DNA from: Chitinivibrionales bacterium
GTDB lineage: Bacteria > Fibrobacterota > Chitinivibrionia > Chitinivibrionales > FEN-1185
Reading direction: 5' to 3'
Assembly: GCA_035516255.1 (NCBI GenBank)
Contig: DATJAL010000025.1
Span: 62,001 to 126,000, forward strand
Length of the DNA stretch: 64,000 bases
Below, piece after piece: positions 34,971 to 44,127 of the stretch. The position numbers were made by a program, and so were the translations under genes. Below the pieces are notes generated by a model that saw only the letters and a list, made by a program, of their open reading frames with translations, did not search any database and was not told the origin of the DNA. The number at the start of each line of letters is the position of its first letter. Position 1 is the stretch's first letter.

Positions 34971-35936
34971 TTACCCGAGTTCCTTTTCAATGATCGCGAG
35001 CATGGCCGCCTTTGCCTCTTTGAACGGCATTTCCATGGTGCAGCCGGCCGCGCCCGAATGCCCGCCGCCGCCCTTCACCTGCATGGCGATTTTCCCCACG
35101 TCAACGCGGCCCTTGGAGCGCAGGGAGAAATGGGTCAGTTTCTCGTCGTATTTAATCAGCATGCCTACCTCGACATTCGCGCCAATGATGGTGAGATCGG
35201 CCATGCCCTCCGAATCGCCGTAGGTGGCGCCGAGATCGGCGATGAGGCCGTAGGGCATTTCCATGGAGCAGATTTTTCCGTCGCGGTAAAAGGCGAGTGT
35301 GGACCATATCCGCGACTGGAGCATGAGGCCGCTTGCTGAAAACGAGGCGTACACCTTTTCGTAGATTTCCGAGCTGTCCGCGCCGCGGTCGCACAAATCG
35401 GCGCACATGCGAAGGATGCCGGCGTTGGTATTGGAAAAGCGGAAGGCGCCGGTGTCGGTCATGATCGCGGCGTACAGCGACTCGGCCACGTGCGCCGGGT
35501 ACACGACATTCCTGTGTGTAAAGTATTCGTGGATGACCTGCCCGGTCGCGGCGCCGTCGGGCATCACGAGGTTGATGGTGCCGAAGCGCACGTTGTCGCG
35601 GTGATGGTCGATGTTGACCACGCGCGGGCTCATTTCTTTCCAGCCGTTCCATCCCAGGCGGCTGGGGTTCGAGCAGTCGAGCACCATGAACACGTCGAAG
35701 GGTCCGGCCGGCCGCTCCTGCGTGAGCACGGCGGCGTTCGTGAGGAACCCGAATTTTTCCGGGAGCGAGTCGTGGTTGTAAACGCACACGCGCTTGCCCA
35801 GCGACGTGAGGTACCAGTACATCGCGAGCTGCGACCCCACGCAGTCGCCGTCGAGCCCCACGTGCGACGAGATGAGAAACGATGAATTCGCCCCGATGAC
35901 CGCGTCGAGGTCAGACCAGATCATCTTTGATTTCAT
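34971..35936 (-). CDS. nrnA: DHH-family oligoribonuclease / PAP phosphatase
   Basis: Degrades very short RNAs and 3'-phosphoadenosine 5'-phosphate. DHH motifs are present: SSHVGLDGDCVGSQL (ligands H and D), LDCSNPSRLG, and the signature IDHHRDN. DHHA1 sits at the C-terminus with KGGGGHSGAAG (glycine-rich). Length is 321 aa. ATG at 35936 is chosen; the frame also opens with TTG at 35939 and has another ATG at 35924. All overlap the end of rbfA, so translation is coupled. nrnA next to rbfA and truB is a common arrangement. Confidence 0.93.
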   Translation of the reverse strand: MKSKMIWSDLDAVIGANSSFLISSHVGLDGDCVGSQLAMYWYLTSLGKRVCVYNHDSLPEKFGFLTNAAVLTQERPAGPFDVFMVLDCSNPSRLGWNGWKEMSPRVVNIDHHRDNVRFGTINLVMPDGAATGQVIHEYFTHRNVVYPAHVAESLYAAIMTDTGAFRFSNTNAGILRMCADLCDRGADSSEIYEKVYASFSASGLMLQSRIWSTLAFYRDGKICSMEMPYGLIADLGATYGDSEGMADLTIIGANVEVGMLIKYDEKLTHFSLRSKGRVDVGKIAMQVKGGGGHSGAAGCTMEMPFKEAKAAMLAIIEKELG

Positions 35937-36261
35937 CAAGGAGTTCGTTGATGTGCTCGCTTTCTTCGAGGGACTTGTCGAGTTTGAAATACAGCTTGGG
36001 GAAAAACTTCACCACGATGTTCCGGGAAATGACGTGCTGGAGAAACGGGGCCGCGTGGTTGAGCACCGCGATCGCCTCCTTCTTTTCCCTGTCGCCGCCC
36101 ATGACGCTCACGAAAACGGTGGCGTTGCGGCAGTCGGGCGCCAGCCGCACCTCGGTGACGGTCACCACGTCCGGGATCCGCGGATCGCGCATTTGTTCGG
36201 CGATGGCCAGGGTTATTTCCTTTTGCAATTCTTCCCTGAGACGGGGGATGTGCCAGTTCAT
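35911..36261 (-). CDS. rbfA: Ribosome-binding factor A
   Basis: Assists late 30S maturation and cold adaptation by binding the 16S rRNA 5' region. A 116-residue KH-like protein with family blocks LREELQKEITLAIAEQMRDPRI, VTVTEVRLAPDCRNATVFVSV and P-x-L-Y-F-K-L-D-K-S near the end. Located directly downstream of infB as in most bacteria, but separated from it by a palindromic repeat. Confidence 0.95.
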   Translation of the reverse strand: MNWHIPRLREELQKEITLAIAEQMRDPRIPDVVTVTEVRLAPDCRNATVFVSVMGGDREKKEAIAVLNHAAPFLQHVISRNIVVKFFPKLYFKLDKSLEESEHINELLDEIKDDLV

Positions 36262-36296
36262 TTTTGACGATGATTTTCTAATTGATGATTTTCTTT

Positions 36297-36389
36297 GCGC
36301 GCCTCACCCCTTTTCCCCCCAACCCCTCTTCCCCTCCCCACGAGTGGAGAGGGGAAGAGGGGTGCCCGAAGGGTGGGGTGATGAGGCGG
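36297..36389. repeat. Family D nested palindrome between infB and rbfA
   Basis: Outer arms GCGCGCCTCACCCC (36297-) and GGGGTGATGAGGCG (to 36388); inner arms CCCCTCTTCCCCTCC (36325-) and GGAGAGGGGAAGAGGGG (to 36362). Inserted within the operon, only twelve bases after the infB stop, so the RNA would fold into a two-level hairpin there. Confidence 0.78.
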
Positions 36390-36400
36390 GGCGCATCCAA

Positions 36401-38815
36401 CTATAACGCCAGCTTCCTCGCCACCTGGGTTTCCTCGTAGGTCTCGATGCGGTCGTTTTCCTTGAAATCGGAGAAATTCTCGAGCGACACGCCGCATTCC
36501 ATGCCGGCCGACACCTCACGCACATCGTCCTTGTGCCTGCGCAGCGAGGATATTTTCGAGTCCACGATCTCCACGTCATCGCGGATGACGCGCGCCTTGG
36601 TGCCGTTTTTCACGGTCCCCGAGACCACGTAGCCGCCGGCGATGGTGCCCACCTTCGACACCTTGAACACCTGGCGCACCTCGATCTGCGCGATCACGGT
36701 CTCCCTGATCTCGGGCTCGAGCATTCCTTCCATGGCTTTCTTCACCGCCTCGATGGCCTCGTAGATGATGCGGTAGGTGCGGATGTCGACGCCTTCCTTT
36801 TTCGCAAGCTCGCGTATCTTGCTGTTGGGGCTCAAATGGAACCCGATGATGATGGCGGTTGACGCGAGCGCGAGGTTGATGTCCGACTCCTTGATCGCGC
36901 CCACGCTCTTGTGGATCACGCGGATCTTGATCTCGCCGGTGGAGAGCTTCTCGAGCGACGAGGCGAGCGCCTCCACCGACCCGTCAACATCGCCCTTGAT
37001 GATGAGGTTGAGCGTCTTGACGCTACCGGCCTGGATCTGCTCGTACAGGTGGTCGAGCGACAGGCTGCCGATCTGGCGCTGCTCGCGCTCCTTCTGGGCC
37101 AGCCGCCGCCGCGCGCTGATCTCGCGCGCTTCTTTTTCATCGGTAACCACGCGGAACGAATCGCCCGCCTGCGGAGTGCCCGAGAGTCCGAGCACGAGCA
37201 CGGGCTGCGAAGGACGCGCCTTGTCCACGACCTTGCCGCGGTCGTTGAACAGGTCGCGCACGCGCCCGTAGTGGATGCCGGTCACGAAGGCGTCTCCCTT
37301 GGAAAGCGTGCCCTTTTCCACGAGCACGGTGGCAACCGGGCCTTTGCCTTTGTCAAGTTCCGATTCGATCACCACGCCGCGCGCCGCGCCCTCGGGATTG
37401 GCCTTGAGCTCCATGATCTGCGTCTCGAGCGACAGGACCTCAAGCAGCTTGTCGACGCCCTTGCCCGTCTTGGCCGAGATCTCCACGCTGGTCACCTGGC
37501 CGCCGTAGGAGTCCACGAGCACGTTGTACTGCGCGAGCTCGCTTTTGACGCGGTCGACGTTTGCCGTGGACAGGTCGACCTTGTTGATGGCAACTACGAG
37601 CGGCACGTTGGCGGCGCGCGCGTGGTCGATGGCTTCCTTGGTCTGCGGCATGACGCCCGCGTCGGCCGCGACGATAAGCACGATCACGTCGGTGATCTGC
37701 GAGCCGCGGGCGCGCATGGCGGTGAAGGCCTCGTGGCCCGGCGTGTCGAGGAAGGTCACGGTACCGTGCGGCGTGAAAACCTCATAGGCCGCGATGTGCT
37801 GCGTGATGCCGCCCGCCTCGCCCGCGGTCACGTTGGTCTTGCGGATGTAGTCGAGCAGCGACGTTTTTCCGTGGTCGACATGTCCCATCACGGTCACCAC
37901 GGGCGCGCGCGGCTCGAGCTTTCCGGCCGCGGCCTCCTCCTCGACTTCCTCCGTGTCGGTCGCATATTCGGTCATGAGCTGCGCGGTAAAGCCGAATTCG
38001 TCGGCGACCAGCTCGATGGTCTCGAAATCGAGACGCTGGTTGATGGTGACGAACAGCCCGAGCTCCAGGCATTTGGCGATCACCTCCGATACCGGCGCCT
38101 GCATCATGTTGGCAAGCTCGGCCACGGTTACGAACTCGCTCACGTTGAGGACCTTCTTGTCTGTCGCCTCGGCGCCGCCCTCTTCCTTGGGCCGCGCCTC
38201 CTTCTTGTATTTCTTCCGCTCCGAACCGGAACCGATCTTTGCGAGCGTCTTCTTGATATTCGCCTTGAGCTGCATCTCGTCTATTTCCGGACGCTCGGAT
38301 TTTTTCTTGCCGCCTTTTTTCTTTCCCTTCTTGAACGAGGGCCGCTTGTCTCCCCTGTCCTGCGGGGCCGGCGCGGCGCCCTCGGTGGGCGGGGCGACCT
38401 TGATAAAATCCATGCTCTTGATGCGGGGCGAGGCCTCCTCCCTCCGGAATTCCGCGGCCGCATATTCCCGGCGGATCTTGCGCGCCTGTTCGCGGCGCTC
38501 ATCGATCGCGGGCGCGGGAACGGGCGCGGTGGGCGCCTTCTTCGCCTCCACGGGCGGCTCCGGCGGCTCCGGCTTTTCCACTTTGGTAAGCAGGTCTTCC
38601 TTCGCCTTCACGATAATCTGCTTCTTGCGCTCGTATTCCTTCTTTATCTCCGCGCGCTCCGATTCGAATTTCTTCTTGATTTCGTCGCGCAGGTTCTCGT
38701 CGACCGTGCTCATGTGGCTCTTGACGATAATGCCCATCTGCCTGAGCATCTGCACGAGCGCCTCGCTCGACACCTTGAATTCCTGCGCTAGTTTATATAC
38801 TTTTTCTTTTGCCAT
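36401..38815 (-). CDS. infB: Translation initiation factor IF-2
   Basis: GTPase that brings initiator tRNA to the 30S subunit. The N-terminal IF2-N domain ([22 protein letters not shown]) is followed by about 180 residues of charged, lysine/proline/glutamate-rich linker, a second IF2-N-type segment, and the GTPase with G1 GHVDHGKTS (from residue 311), DTPGHEAF (G3) and NKVDL (G4). Domains II-IV complete the C-terminus. Length 804 aa is typical. It follows nusA by 78 bases. Confidence 0.97.
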   Translation of the reverse strand: MAKEKVYKLAQEFKVSSEALVQMLRQMGIIVKSHMSTVDENLRDEIKKKFESERAEIKKEYERKKQIIVKAKEDLLTKVEKPEPPEPPVEAKKAPTAPVPAPAIDERREQARKIRREYAAAEFRREEASPRIKSMDFIKVAPPTEGAAPAPQDRGDKRPSFKKGKKKGGKKKSERPEIDEMQLKANIKKTLAKIGSGSERKKYKKEARPKEEGGAEATDKKVLNVSEFVTVAELANMMQAPVSEVIAKCLELGLFVTINQRLDFETIELVADEFGFTAQLMTEYATDTEEVEEEAAAGKLEPRAPVVTVMGHVDHGKTSLLDYIRKTNVTAGEAGGITQHIAAYEVFTPHGTVTFLDTPGHEAFTAMRARGSQITDVIVLIVAADAGVMPQTKEAIDHARAANVPLVVAINKVDLSTANVDRVKSELAQYNVLVDSYGGQVTSVEISAKTGKGVDKLLEVLSLETQIMELKANPEGAARGVVIESELDKGKGPVATVLVEKGTLSKGDAFVTGIHYGRVRDLFNDRGKVVDKARPSQPVLVLGLSGTPQAGDSFRVVTDEKEAREISARRRLAQKEREQRQIGSLSLDHLYEQIQAGSVKTLNLIIKGDVDGSVEALASSLEKLSTGEIKIRVIHKSVGAIKESDINLALASTAIIIGFHLSPNSKIRELAKKEGVDIRTYRIIYEAIEAVKKAMEGMLEPEIRETVIAQIEVRQVFKVSKVGTIAGGYVVSGTVKNGTKARVIRDDVEIVDSKISSLRRHKDDVREVSAGMECGVSLENFSDFKENDRIETYEETQVARKLAL

Positions 38816-38893
38816 ACGTAACCTCTAACCGGATAACGATGATTCGCCGATGGTGAGCCTTCTCAATAATTCCACGTTCGATTTTATGCCGAC

Positions 38894-40255
38894 TTACGCG
38901 TTCTCTTCCCCGCCACCTTCCTCCTCGCTAGCGGCCGGGGCACTTCCCGGCGCGAGCTTGTCGGGTTCGATTTCGATCTCGGATTCCGACTCCTCCTCAA
39001 CGGCACCCTCAACGAGCGATTCCACCATCGCGTCGTCGGCCGTGGCCTCCGGCGCGGCGGCTTGGGGCGCATCGTTTTCCCTGGCTTCCTCGGGCTCGCC
39101 TTCAATTGCGGCCGGGCCTTCTTTTTCCTCCTGTGCCTCGGGCGGCTTGATCGGCAGGCCCGCCTGTATTGCGGTGCGTTCTTCTTCTGTAAAGGCGGCG
39201 AATTCCTCGTCGCCGTACACGTCGATGTCCTTTTCGAGCATCTTGGACGCGAGCCTGATGTTCTGGCCCTCCTTGCCGATGGCCTGCGCAAGGTCTTCCT
39301 CGCGGATGATGACCACGATCTTCTTTTCGCTCACCGGCACCACGCGCTTCACCTCGGCCGGCGAGAACACGCGCCTCACCAGGAGCGAGAGCTCCTCGGT
39401 CCAGTTGATGATGTCGATGCGCTCGTTCGAAAGCTCGCGCACGATCGCCTGCACGCGGTTGCCGCGCATGCCCACGCAGGCGCCCACCGGGTCGACCCGG
39501 TCGTCGCTCGTGGTCACCGCGATCTTGGAGCGGAACCCCGGGTCGCGCACGACCTTCACGATCTTCACGGTCTTATCGAATATCTCGGGCACCTCGAGCT
39601 CGAACAGCCGCGCCAGGAACTCCGGCGCCGTGCGGGAGATGATCACCTGCGGCCCCTTGGGATTGTTCTTCACCTCAACGATGCAGCCGCGGATCGGGTC
39701 GCCCTGGCGGTACCGCTCCCGGCGGATCTGCTCCTTGTAGGGCAGCAGCGCCTCGGTGCGGCCCAGGTTGACCAGGATGTTGCCTTTGTCAATCTGCTGC
39801 ACCGACCCGGTCACCAGCTCGCCGATGCGCTCGCCGTAGTCGGCGAACACCTTTTCGCGTTCGGCCTCGCGCACGCGCTGGATGATCACCTGCTTCGCGG
39901 TCTGGATGGCGCTCCGGCCGAACCGGTCGATGTCGAGGTCCTGCATCAGCTCGTCGCCCACCTCGAGCTCGGGATCGATTTTCTTGGCGTCGGCGAGCGT
40001 GATCTCCTTTTCTGAGTCGACAATGGTCTCCACCACGGTCTGGCGCGTGTACACCTCGATGAGCCCCTTTTCCTTGTCGACCTTCACCTCGACGTTGGTG
40101 GGCGTGCCGAGGTACCGCTTGGCCGCGGTCACGAGCGCGTCGCGCAGCGTGTCGGTCACGAGGTCCATGCTGATGCTTTTTTCCTTGGTGACGCTCGCGA
40201 GCGCCGCCGCGATGTCAAGCGCCTTCACATTCTCGCTTTTGTTTTTCTTGTTCAT
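38894..40255 (-). CDS. nusA: Transcription termination/antitermination protein NusA
   Basis: RNA polymerase-associated factor for pausing, termination and antitermination. Domain order: N-terminal NusA domain (1-125), S1 (GELVTGSVQQIDKGNILVNLGRTEALLP, from about 133), and two KH domains (residues 200-345; ACVGMRGNRVQAIVREL and AIGKEGQNIRLASKM). The C-terminus is an 85-residue acidic alanine/glutamate tail, not the acidic tandem repeats of the E. coli protein. Total 453 aa. AAGGAAACGGAG stands in front of the ATG, 21 bases after rimP. Confidence 0.96.
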   Translation of the reverse strand: MNKKNKSENVKALDIAAALASVTKEKSISMDLVTDTLRDALVTAAKRYLGTPTNVEVKVDKEKGLIEVYTRQTVVETIVDSEKEITLADAKKIDPELEVGDELMQDLDIDRFGRSAIQTAKQVIIQRVREAEREKVFADYGERIGELVTGSVQQIDKGNILVNLGRTEALLPYKEQIRRERYRQGDPIRGCIVEVKNNPKGPQVIISRTAPEFLARLFELEVPEIFDKTVKIVKVVRDPGFRSKIAVTTSDDRVDPVGACVGMRGNRVQAIVRELSNERIDIINWTEELSLLVRRVFSPAEVKRVVPVSEKKIVVIIREEDLAQAIGKEGQNIRLASKMLEKDIDVYGDEEFAAFTEEERTAIQAGLPIKPPEAQEEKEGPAAIEGEPEEARENDAPQAAAPEATADDAMVESLVEGAVEEESESEIEIEPDKLAPGSAPAASEEEGGGEENA

Positions 40256-40276
40256 GCTCCGTTTCCTTGTTTGTTT

Positions 40277-40732
40277 TTATTTAAACCGTATGTCCATTTT
40301 CGCCTTTTGTATCTGAGCGAGCGGGACCTGCTTTTCGCTGTGGTCGTCCAGCTCGATCATAAGCACGTTGTCGATGCAGGACACGCATTTCCCGACCAAC
40401 ACAGGCTTTTGTTTCTCTTCGGATTTGAGCTCGAGGCTCACATAATGGCCGATAACCTTTAAAAAGTCCCGTTGCGTGGCAAGCGGCCGGTCGGCGCCGG
40501 GCGACGAGACCTCGAGGGTGTAGGGGCCCTGCGAAAAATTCTCCACGTCGAGCAGCATCGAGAGCTCGCGGCTCGCCTTTTCGCAGTCGTCAATGGTCAC
40601 CCCGCCCTCTTTGTCGATGAACACGCGCAAAATAGAGTGCCTGCCCGCCGGAATGAACTTGATGTCGTATAGCTCCATGCGCAGGAACTTGAGCTTGTCC
40701 TCGATGATAGGGGTGATTTCTTCAAGCGTCAT
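40277..40732 (-). CDS. rimP: Ribosome maturation factor RimP
   Basis: Small factor needed early in 30S assembly. A 151-residue protein with the N-terminal LGxELYDIKF-type block (LKFLRMELYDIKFIPAGRHSILRVFIDKEGGVTIDDCEKASREL) and the conserved YTLEVSSPGADRPL. First gene of the operon, as is standard, with AGGAAGAGAAGG before the ATG. A terminator-like hairpin lies 35 bases upstream of the start. Confidence 0.95.
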   Translation of the reverse strand: MTLEEITPIIEDKLKFLRMELYDIKFIPAGRHSILRVFIDKEGGVTIDDCEKASRELSMLLDVENFSQGPYTLEVSSPGADRPLATQRDFLKVIGHYVSLELKSEEKQKPVLVGKCVSCIDNVLMIELDDHSEKQVPLAQIQKAKMDIRFK

Positions 40733-40768
40733 GCCGCGCCTTCTCTTCCTGGTTTTCTTCCCAACAAC

Positions 40769-40788
40769 AAAAAACGGGCTTTCGCCCG
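40769..40788 (-). promoter_or_regulatory. Terminator-like hairpin in the rimP operon leader (attenuator candidate)
   Basis: Minus strand CGGGC-GAAA-GCCCG followed by six T, between the likely promoter (TATATT element near 40825-40830 with TTGTAC 18 bases upstream) and rimP. It is placed so that termination there would switch off the whole operon. NusA is encoded in the operon and is known in E. coli to control its own operon, so feedback by attenuation is plausible. Confidence 0.55.
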
Positions 40789-41233
40789 CCTACACATTGG
40801 ATGCAAAACTCTTACTCAGGGGTAAAATATACGATATGGGAGTGGAGGAGTACAACGATGGATTAATTTTTTAAATTATTCGATATAATTTAATAAATTA
40901 AGATTCGGGGGAGAAGTATCTCCCCCGCCGCGGCCTCCTCGCCGCGCGGCAGCGGAGTCCTCGGCACTCCCCTCTCCTGGGTGCAGCCGGGTACCGGCCT
41001 CATGATCAATCAGAATTGAATTTAGTTTGCAGTCCCGGAGGGACGGAATGTTTGTAGAAAAAATGATGGTTGAAAAATTTGCAAGTCCCGTTAGGGACGA
41101 CATGGAATTTAAAAAGCGTCTGAGTTTATCTATCTCACACCGGAGCAGATAATAAGAAGATTATTATACTTGACTGACCAGCATCGTTCGACCGGTGTCG
41201 CAACCGGTGGTCTATACACACGAAGTTTGCCGC
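40789..41233. repeat. Intergenic region with duplicated hairpins
   Basis: Holds the promoter region of the rimP operon at its left end. Then a perfect hairpin CGGGGGAG-AAGTAT-CTCCCCCG (40906-40927) plus CGGCCTCCTCGCCGCG, a second copy of the sequence at 19337. Then two copies of a 'GTCCCG…GGGAC' motif: GTCCCGGAGGGAC (41041-41053) and GTCCCGTTAGGGAC (41094-41107), each flanked by similar sequence (TTTGCA before, GGAAT-type after). No gene. Confidence 0.6.
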
Positions 41234-41458
41234 CGCGTTAGGTGCCGGACTGGAGGCCGTCGCCATAGCGCGGTGCTGCTTTCCGATTGATGATTGCGGA
41301 TTTCGGATTGCGGAATTAAAGACAAGAATAGGATGTATTTTCAATCTGCAATCCGCATTCCACAATCCGCAATTTTGAAGGGCCGTGGCGGCCGGAGCCG
41401 GAGGCGAGACCGGAAGGAGGGCCGCCCGCGCCCCCGTTGCGGGGGCGCGGGAACGCCC
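41234..41458 (-). repeat. Family B repeat, copy B4, with nested inner inverted repeat
   Basis: Minus orientation: GCGTTAGGTGCCGGACTGGA from 41234 and GGGAACGCCC ending at 41458. Its middle contains a separate inverted repeat, GATTGCGGATTTCGGATTGC (41286-) against GCAATCCGCATTCCACAATC (near 41349-41370). Insertion of one palindrome inside another is the simplest reading. Located just after the CCA-adding enzyme gene. Confidence 0.65.
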
Positions 41459-41466
41459 AGATTTTT

Positions 41467-42783
41467 TTATTCTTTTTTTAAACTATTTTTTACCCACTCT
41501 ATCGCCTCATCCCTCGTCTGCAATTTATTCTCCAATTGTAAATCATACGCCTCACCCAAAATTTTCCCAAATATCGGCCCAGGTTTATATCCTAATTCAA
41601 TCAGGTCTTTTCCATTTATTAATGCCTTCGGCTTTATCTCCTCCACCGGCATCTCCGCCTGCTTCTCCTTTATAAAGGTATAATTGGATATATCGCCGTG
41701 GCTGGCAAGGCAGTCAACGCGGTGGACCTCGAGCTCGTCTGCCAATGTGGGCCGCGCAAGGAACCTCTTGAGCGTGGACAGCCGCATTTTCCGTACGTTG
41801 ATGAAATTCATGTGGTTTGCGATGACGTCGCACACGCTTTCAATGAGTGCGGAAGGCGCTTTGAGCCTGCGCAACAAGCCGGCGGCCATGCCCGCGCCCA
41901 CGTTGTCGTGGTTGGAAAACCGTATGCGGTCGCTCACCTCCATGGTGGGCGGCTTGCCGATGTCGTGGAGGAGCGTGCTCCAGGCCGCCACCTGCGTCGG
42001 GTTTACAAGCAGGGAAAGCGCGGTCACCGTGTGGGTGAACACGTCGCCCTCGGGATGGAACTGCTGCGGCTGGCCCACGCCCACCGTCTTCTCCACCTCG
42101 GGGAGAATCCTTGTAAGCAGGCCGCTTTCGTGAAGCATGGTCATTGCCTTGCCGCTGCTGGGCTCGGCAAGGATTTTGTCAAGTTCCTGAAATACGCGCT
42201 CGGCGGATATTTGCAGAATGCCCTCAGCTTTTTCTTTTAGCGCGGCCCACGTTTCCTTTTCAATTGCAAACCCGAACCGCGCGCTGAACCGTATGGCGCG
42301 AATCATGCGCAGGTAATCCTCGTTAAACCGCAGGCGCGCTTCGCCGATCGCCCGGATTATGCCTTTTGAAATGTCCTCCCCGCCGCGCACATAGTCGAGC
42401 ACTTTGTCGCTGAGCGGGTCGTAGAACATGCCGTTGATGGTGAAGTCTCTGCGCAGCGCGTCTTCCTTTTCGTCGCTGAATGTCACCGATGCCGGGTGCC
42501 TGCCGTCCCCGATTCCCACGTCTTTCCGGAACGTCGCGACCTCAAAGGGCATTTCGTTGTGATTGACAATCACCACGCCGAAATGCTCGCCCACCGTCAC
42601 CACATGCGGGAACAGTTTGCACACAACCTCGGGCGTCGCGGAAGTGGCGATGTCGATGTCTCCCTTGGTGGGCAGGCCCATCACCATGTCGCGCACGTAC
42701 CCGCCGGCATAGAGCGCCCGGTGGCCGTGATCGGCAAGGAGCTTGACAATCTCAAGGGCAGCGGCTTCTTTGGGCGTTTTCAT
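41467..42783 (-). CDS. CCA-adding enzyme / polynucleotide adenylyltransferase family
   Basis: Class II nucleotidyltransferase that adds or repairs the 3' CCA end of tRNAs. The head domain has GGYVRDMVMGLPTKGDIDIATSA (the GxG/RR-linked site and metal-binding DxD), then RRDFTINGM, RAIGEARLRFNEDYLRMIRAIRFSARFGF, and a C-terminal HD phosphohydrolase-like region (FTHTVTAL, LLHDIGKP). The HD domain distinguishes it from the minimal CCA enzyme. Length 438 aa. Start ATG at 42783 fits the family better than an upstream alternative at 42837. Confidence 0.93.
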   Translation of the reverse strand: MKTPKEAAALEIVKLLADHGHRALYAGGYVRDMVMGLPTKGDIDIATSATPEVVCKLFPHVVTVGEHFGVVIVNHNEMPFEVATFRKDVGIGDGRHPASVTFSDEKEDALRRDFTINGMFYDPLSDKVLDYVRGGEDISKGIIRAIGEARLRFNEDYLRMIRAIRFSARFGFAIEKETWAALKEKAEGILQISAERVFQELDKILAEPSSGKAMTMLHESGLLTRILPEVEKTVGVGQPQQFHPEGDVFTHTVTALSLLVNPTQVAAWSTLLHDIGKPPTMEVSDRIRFSNHDNVGAGMAAGLLRRLKAPSALIESVCDVIANHMNFINVRKMRLSTLKRFLARPTLADELEVHRVDCLASHGDISNYTFIKEKQAEMPVEEIKPKALINGKDLIELGYKPGPIFGKILGEAYDLQLENKLQTRDEAIEWVKNSLKKE

Positions 42784-42899
42784 GGAGCGTTTTCCAATTT
42801 GATTTTTTGTATTGACAATACCCCTGCAAAAAACCATCTTAATGTATTAATTATATATTTGTCATATACAAACTTACATAATTAATGAGGAGGATGGCA

Positions 42900-43919
42900 A
42901 TGAAAAAGGTTTTGAAAGGATTGGCGTATTTAAACGTTTTTCTCCTGGTGATTTCCTTTTCCTCCTGCACGTCTGACGAGGCAAAGGGAAACACGGCCTA
43001 CAACCAGGCCAAGCATTCCGAAGGCATCAATAAGCGCACGCTCGAAAAACGCGCGTATATTTTTTATCAGAAGGTGTACCAGGCCCAGCCCGACAAATCC
43101 AAGCTCAGCCTGCCGTTCCGCAAGAAATTCATTGAAATGACGCTCATCAGGGCCAACATGGTGCTCACCGAAGGCACCTACGACATGGACCCGCTCAAGC
43201 TTTTTATCAGAGACATCGACACGCTGCTGACCAAGGAACTCCCCAGCGAGATCCGTCAGGACTACGCGAAATTCCTCCTTCTCATGGCGGATTCGAGCGT
43301 GGCACGCAACAAGCTCGACGACGCGCTCGACTGGATCTCGAAAGCGCAGAAGGTCGTTGACGATCCTTCGTCCATGGATGCGAAACGCAAGGCCCTCATC
43401 ACTGATTTCACCAAACAGTTCTACGAAATGGCGGCGCAGGCATACAGCGAGGGCAAGGATTCCAAGGATGTTGAAGCACTTCTCAAGGCGGAATACTACG
43501 TCCAGCTCGTGCTGGTGTATGATCCCAATTATCCCGGCGCCGCCGATCTCCTGAGCAACCTGCGCAAGGCGAACGTGAGCACCTATTCCGGGTATGCTCG
43601 CGTCATCGAAGGCAAGCTTGATCCCCGCGTCAACAAATACGACATCTACCTCGCGGTCAAGAGCGGTACCACCAACATGACCCTTTCGATGTTCAATTAT
43701 TCCTACAACCCGCTGCGCCTCAAGGCCGAGAATTTCTACCTCGTGGATGTCAAGGGCGAAAAATACCGCGCGCTTCCGTCTTCGAAACTCGATCCGGAGA
43801 TCCTCGACACCCAGCACGAGACCAACAACCTCAAGCTGGTGTTCCCGAAGCCCAAGGCCGAGCTTAAAAAAGTCATCTATGACAACGGGGAACACTATAC
43901 GGAGAAATGCTTCTTCTGA
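42900..43919 (+). CDS. Lipoprotein, unknown
   Basis: Not recognised. The N-terminus MKKVLKGLAYLNVFLLVISFSSC is a lipoprotein signal ending in a lipobox-like S-F-S-S-C, so the protein is anchored in a membrane. The mature part is about 315 residues: helical, TPR-like in the first two thirds (KFLLLMADSSVARNKLDDALDWISKAQK; KDVEALLKAEYYVQLVLVYDPNYPGAADLLSNLRKA) and beta-rich at the end. An AGGAGG site six bases before ATG 42900 fixes the start. Its own terminator follows. A role in envelope assembly or adhesion is possible but unproven. Confidence 0.72.
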   Translation: MKKVLKGLAYLNVFLLVISFSSCTSDEAKGNTAYNQAKHSEGINKRTLEKRAYIFYQKVYQAQPDKSKLSLPFRKKFIEMTLIRANMVLTEGTYDMDPLKLFIRDIDTLLTKELPSEIRQDYAKFLLLMADSSVARNKLDDALDWISKAQKVVDDPSSMDAKRKALITDFTKQFYEMAAQAYSEGKDSKDVEALLKAEYYVQLVLVYDPNYPGAADLLSNLRKANVSTYSGYARVIEGKLDPRVNKYDIYLAVKSGTTNMTLSMFNYSYNPLRLKAENFYLVDVKGEKYRALPSSKLDPEILDTQHETNNLKLVFPKPKAELKKVIYDNGEHYTEKCFF

Positions 43920-43945
43920 TGTTTTAAAACGTTCCAGTGCAAAAA

Positions 43946-43974
43946 GGGCGGAGGCGAAAGTCTCCGCCCTTTTT
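43946..43974 (+). terminator. Rho-independent terminator after the lipoprotein gene
   Basis: Eight-base perfect stem GGGCGGAG/CTCCGCCC around an eight-base loop, then five T and an A-T run, 26 bases after the stop. Confidence 0.92.
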
Positions 43975-44127
43975 ATTTGTTTTGGGGTATTTCGCCACCC
44001 AGGGTGTTATATAAAAAATCCCGTCAAACAGTCATGTAAATTCTTTAATACAGACCGCTCAAGAAAGTATATTTGATAGTTACTTTTTTCTTCAACCTGC
44101 CGATCAAGAAACATTTCAGGGCCCGCA

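Noticed and set aside
36911-38791. 626-codon plus-strand frame over infB
   Set aside because: Antisense shadow of the IF-2 gene; composition is dominated by R, H, A, L and D with no domain.
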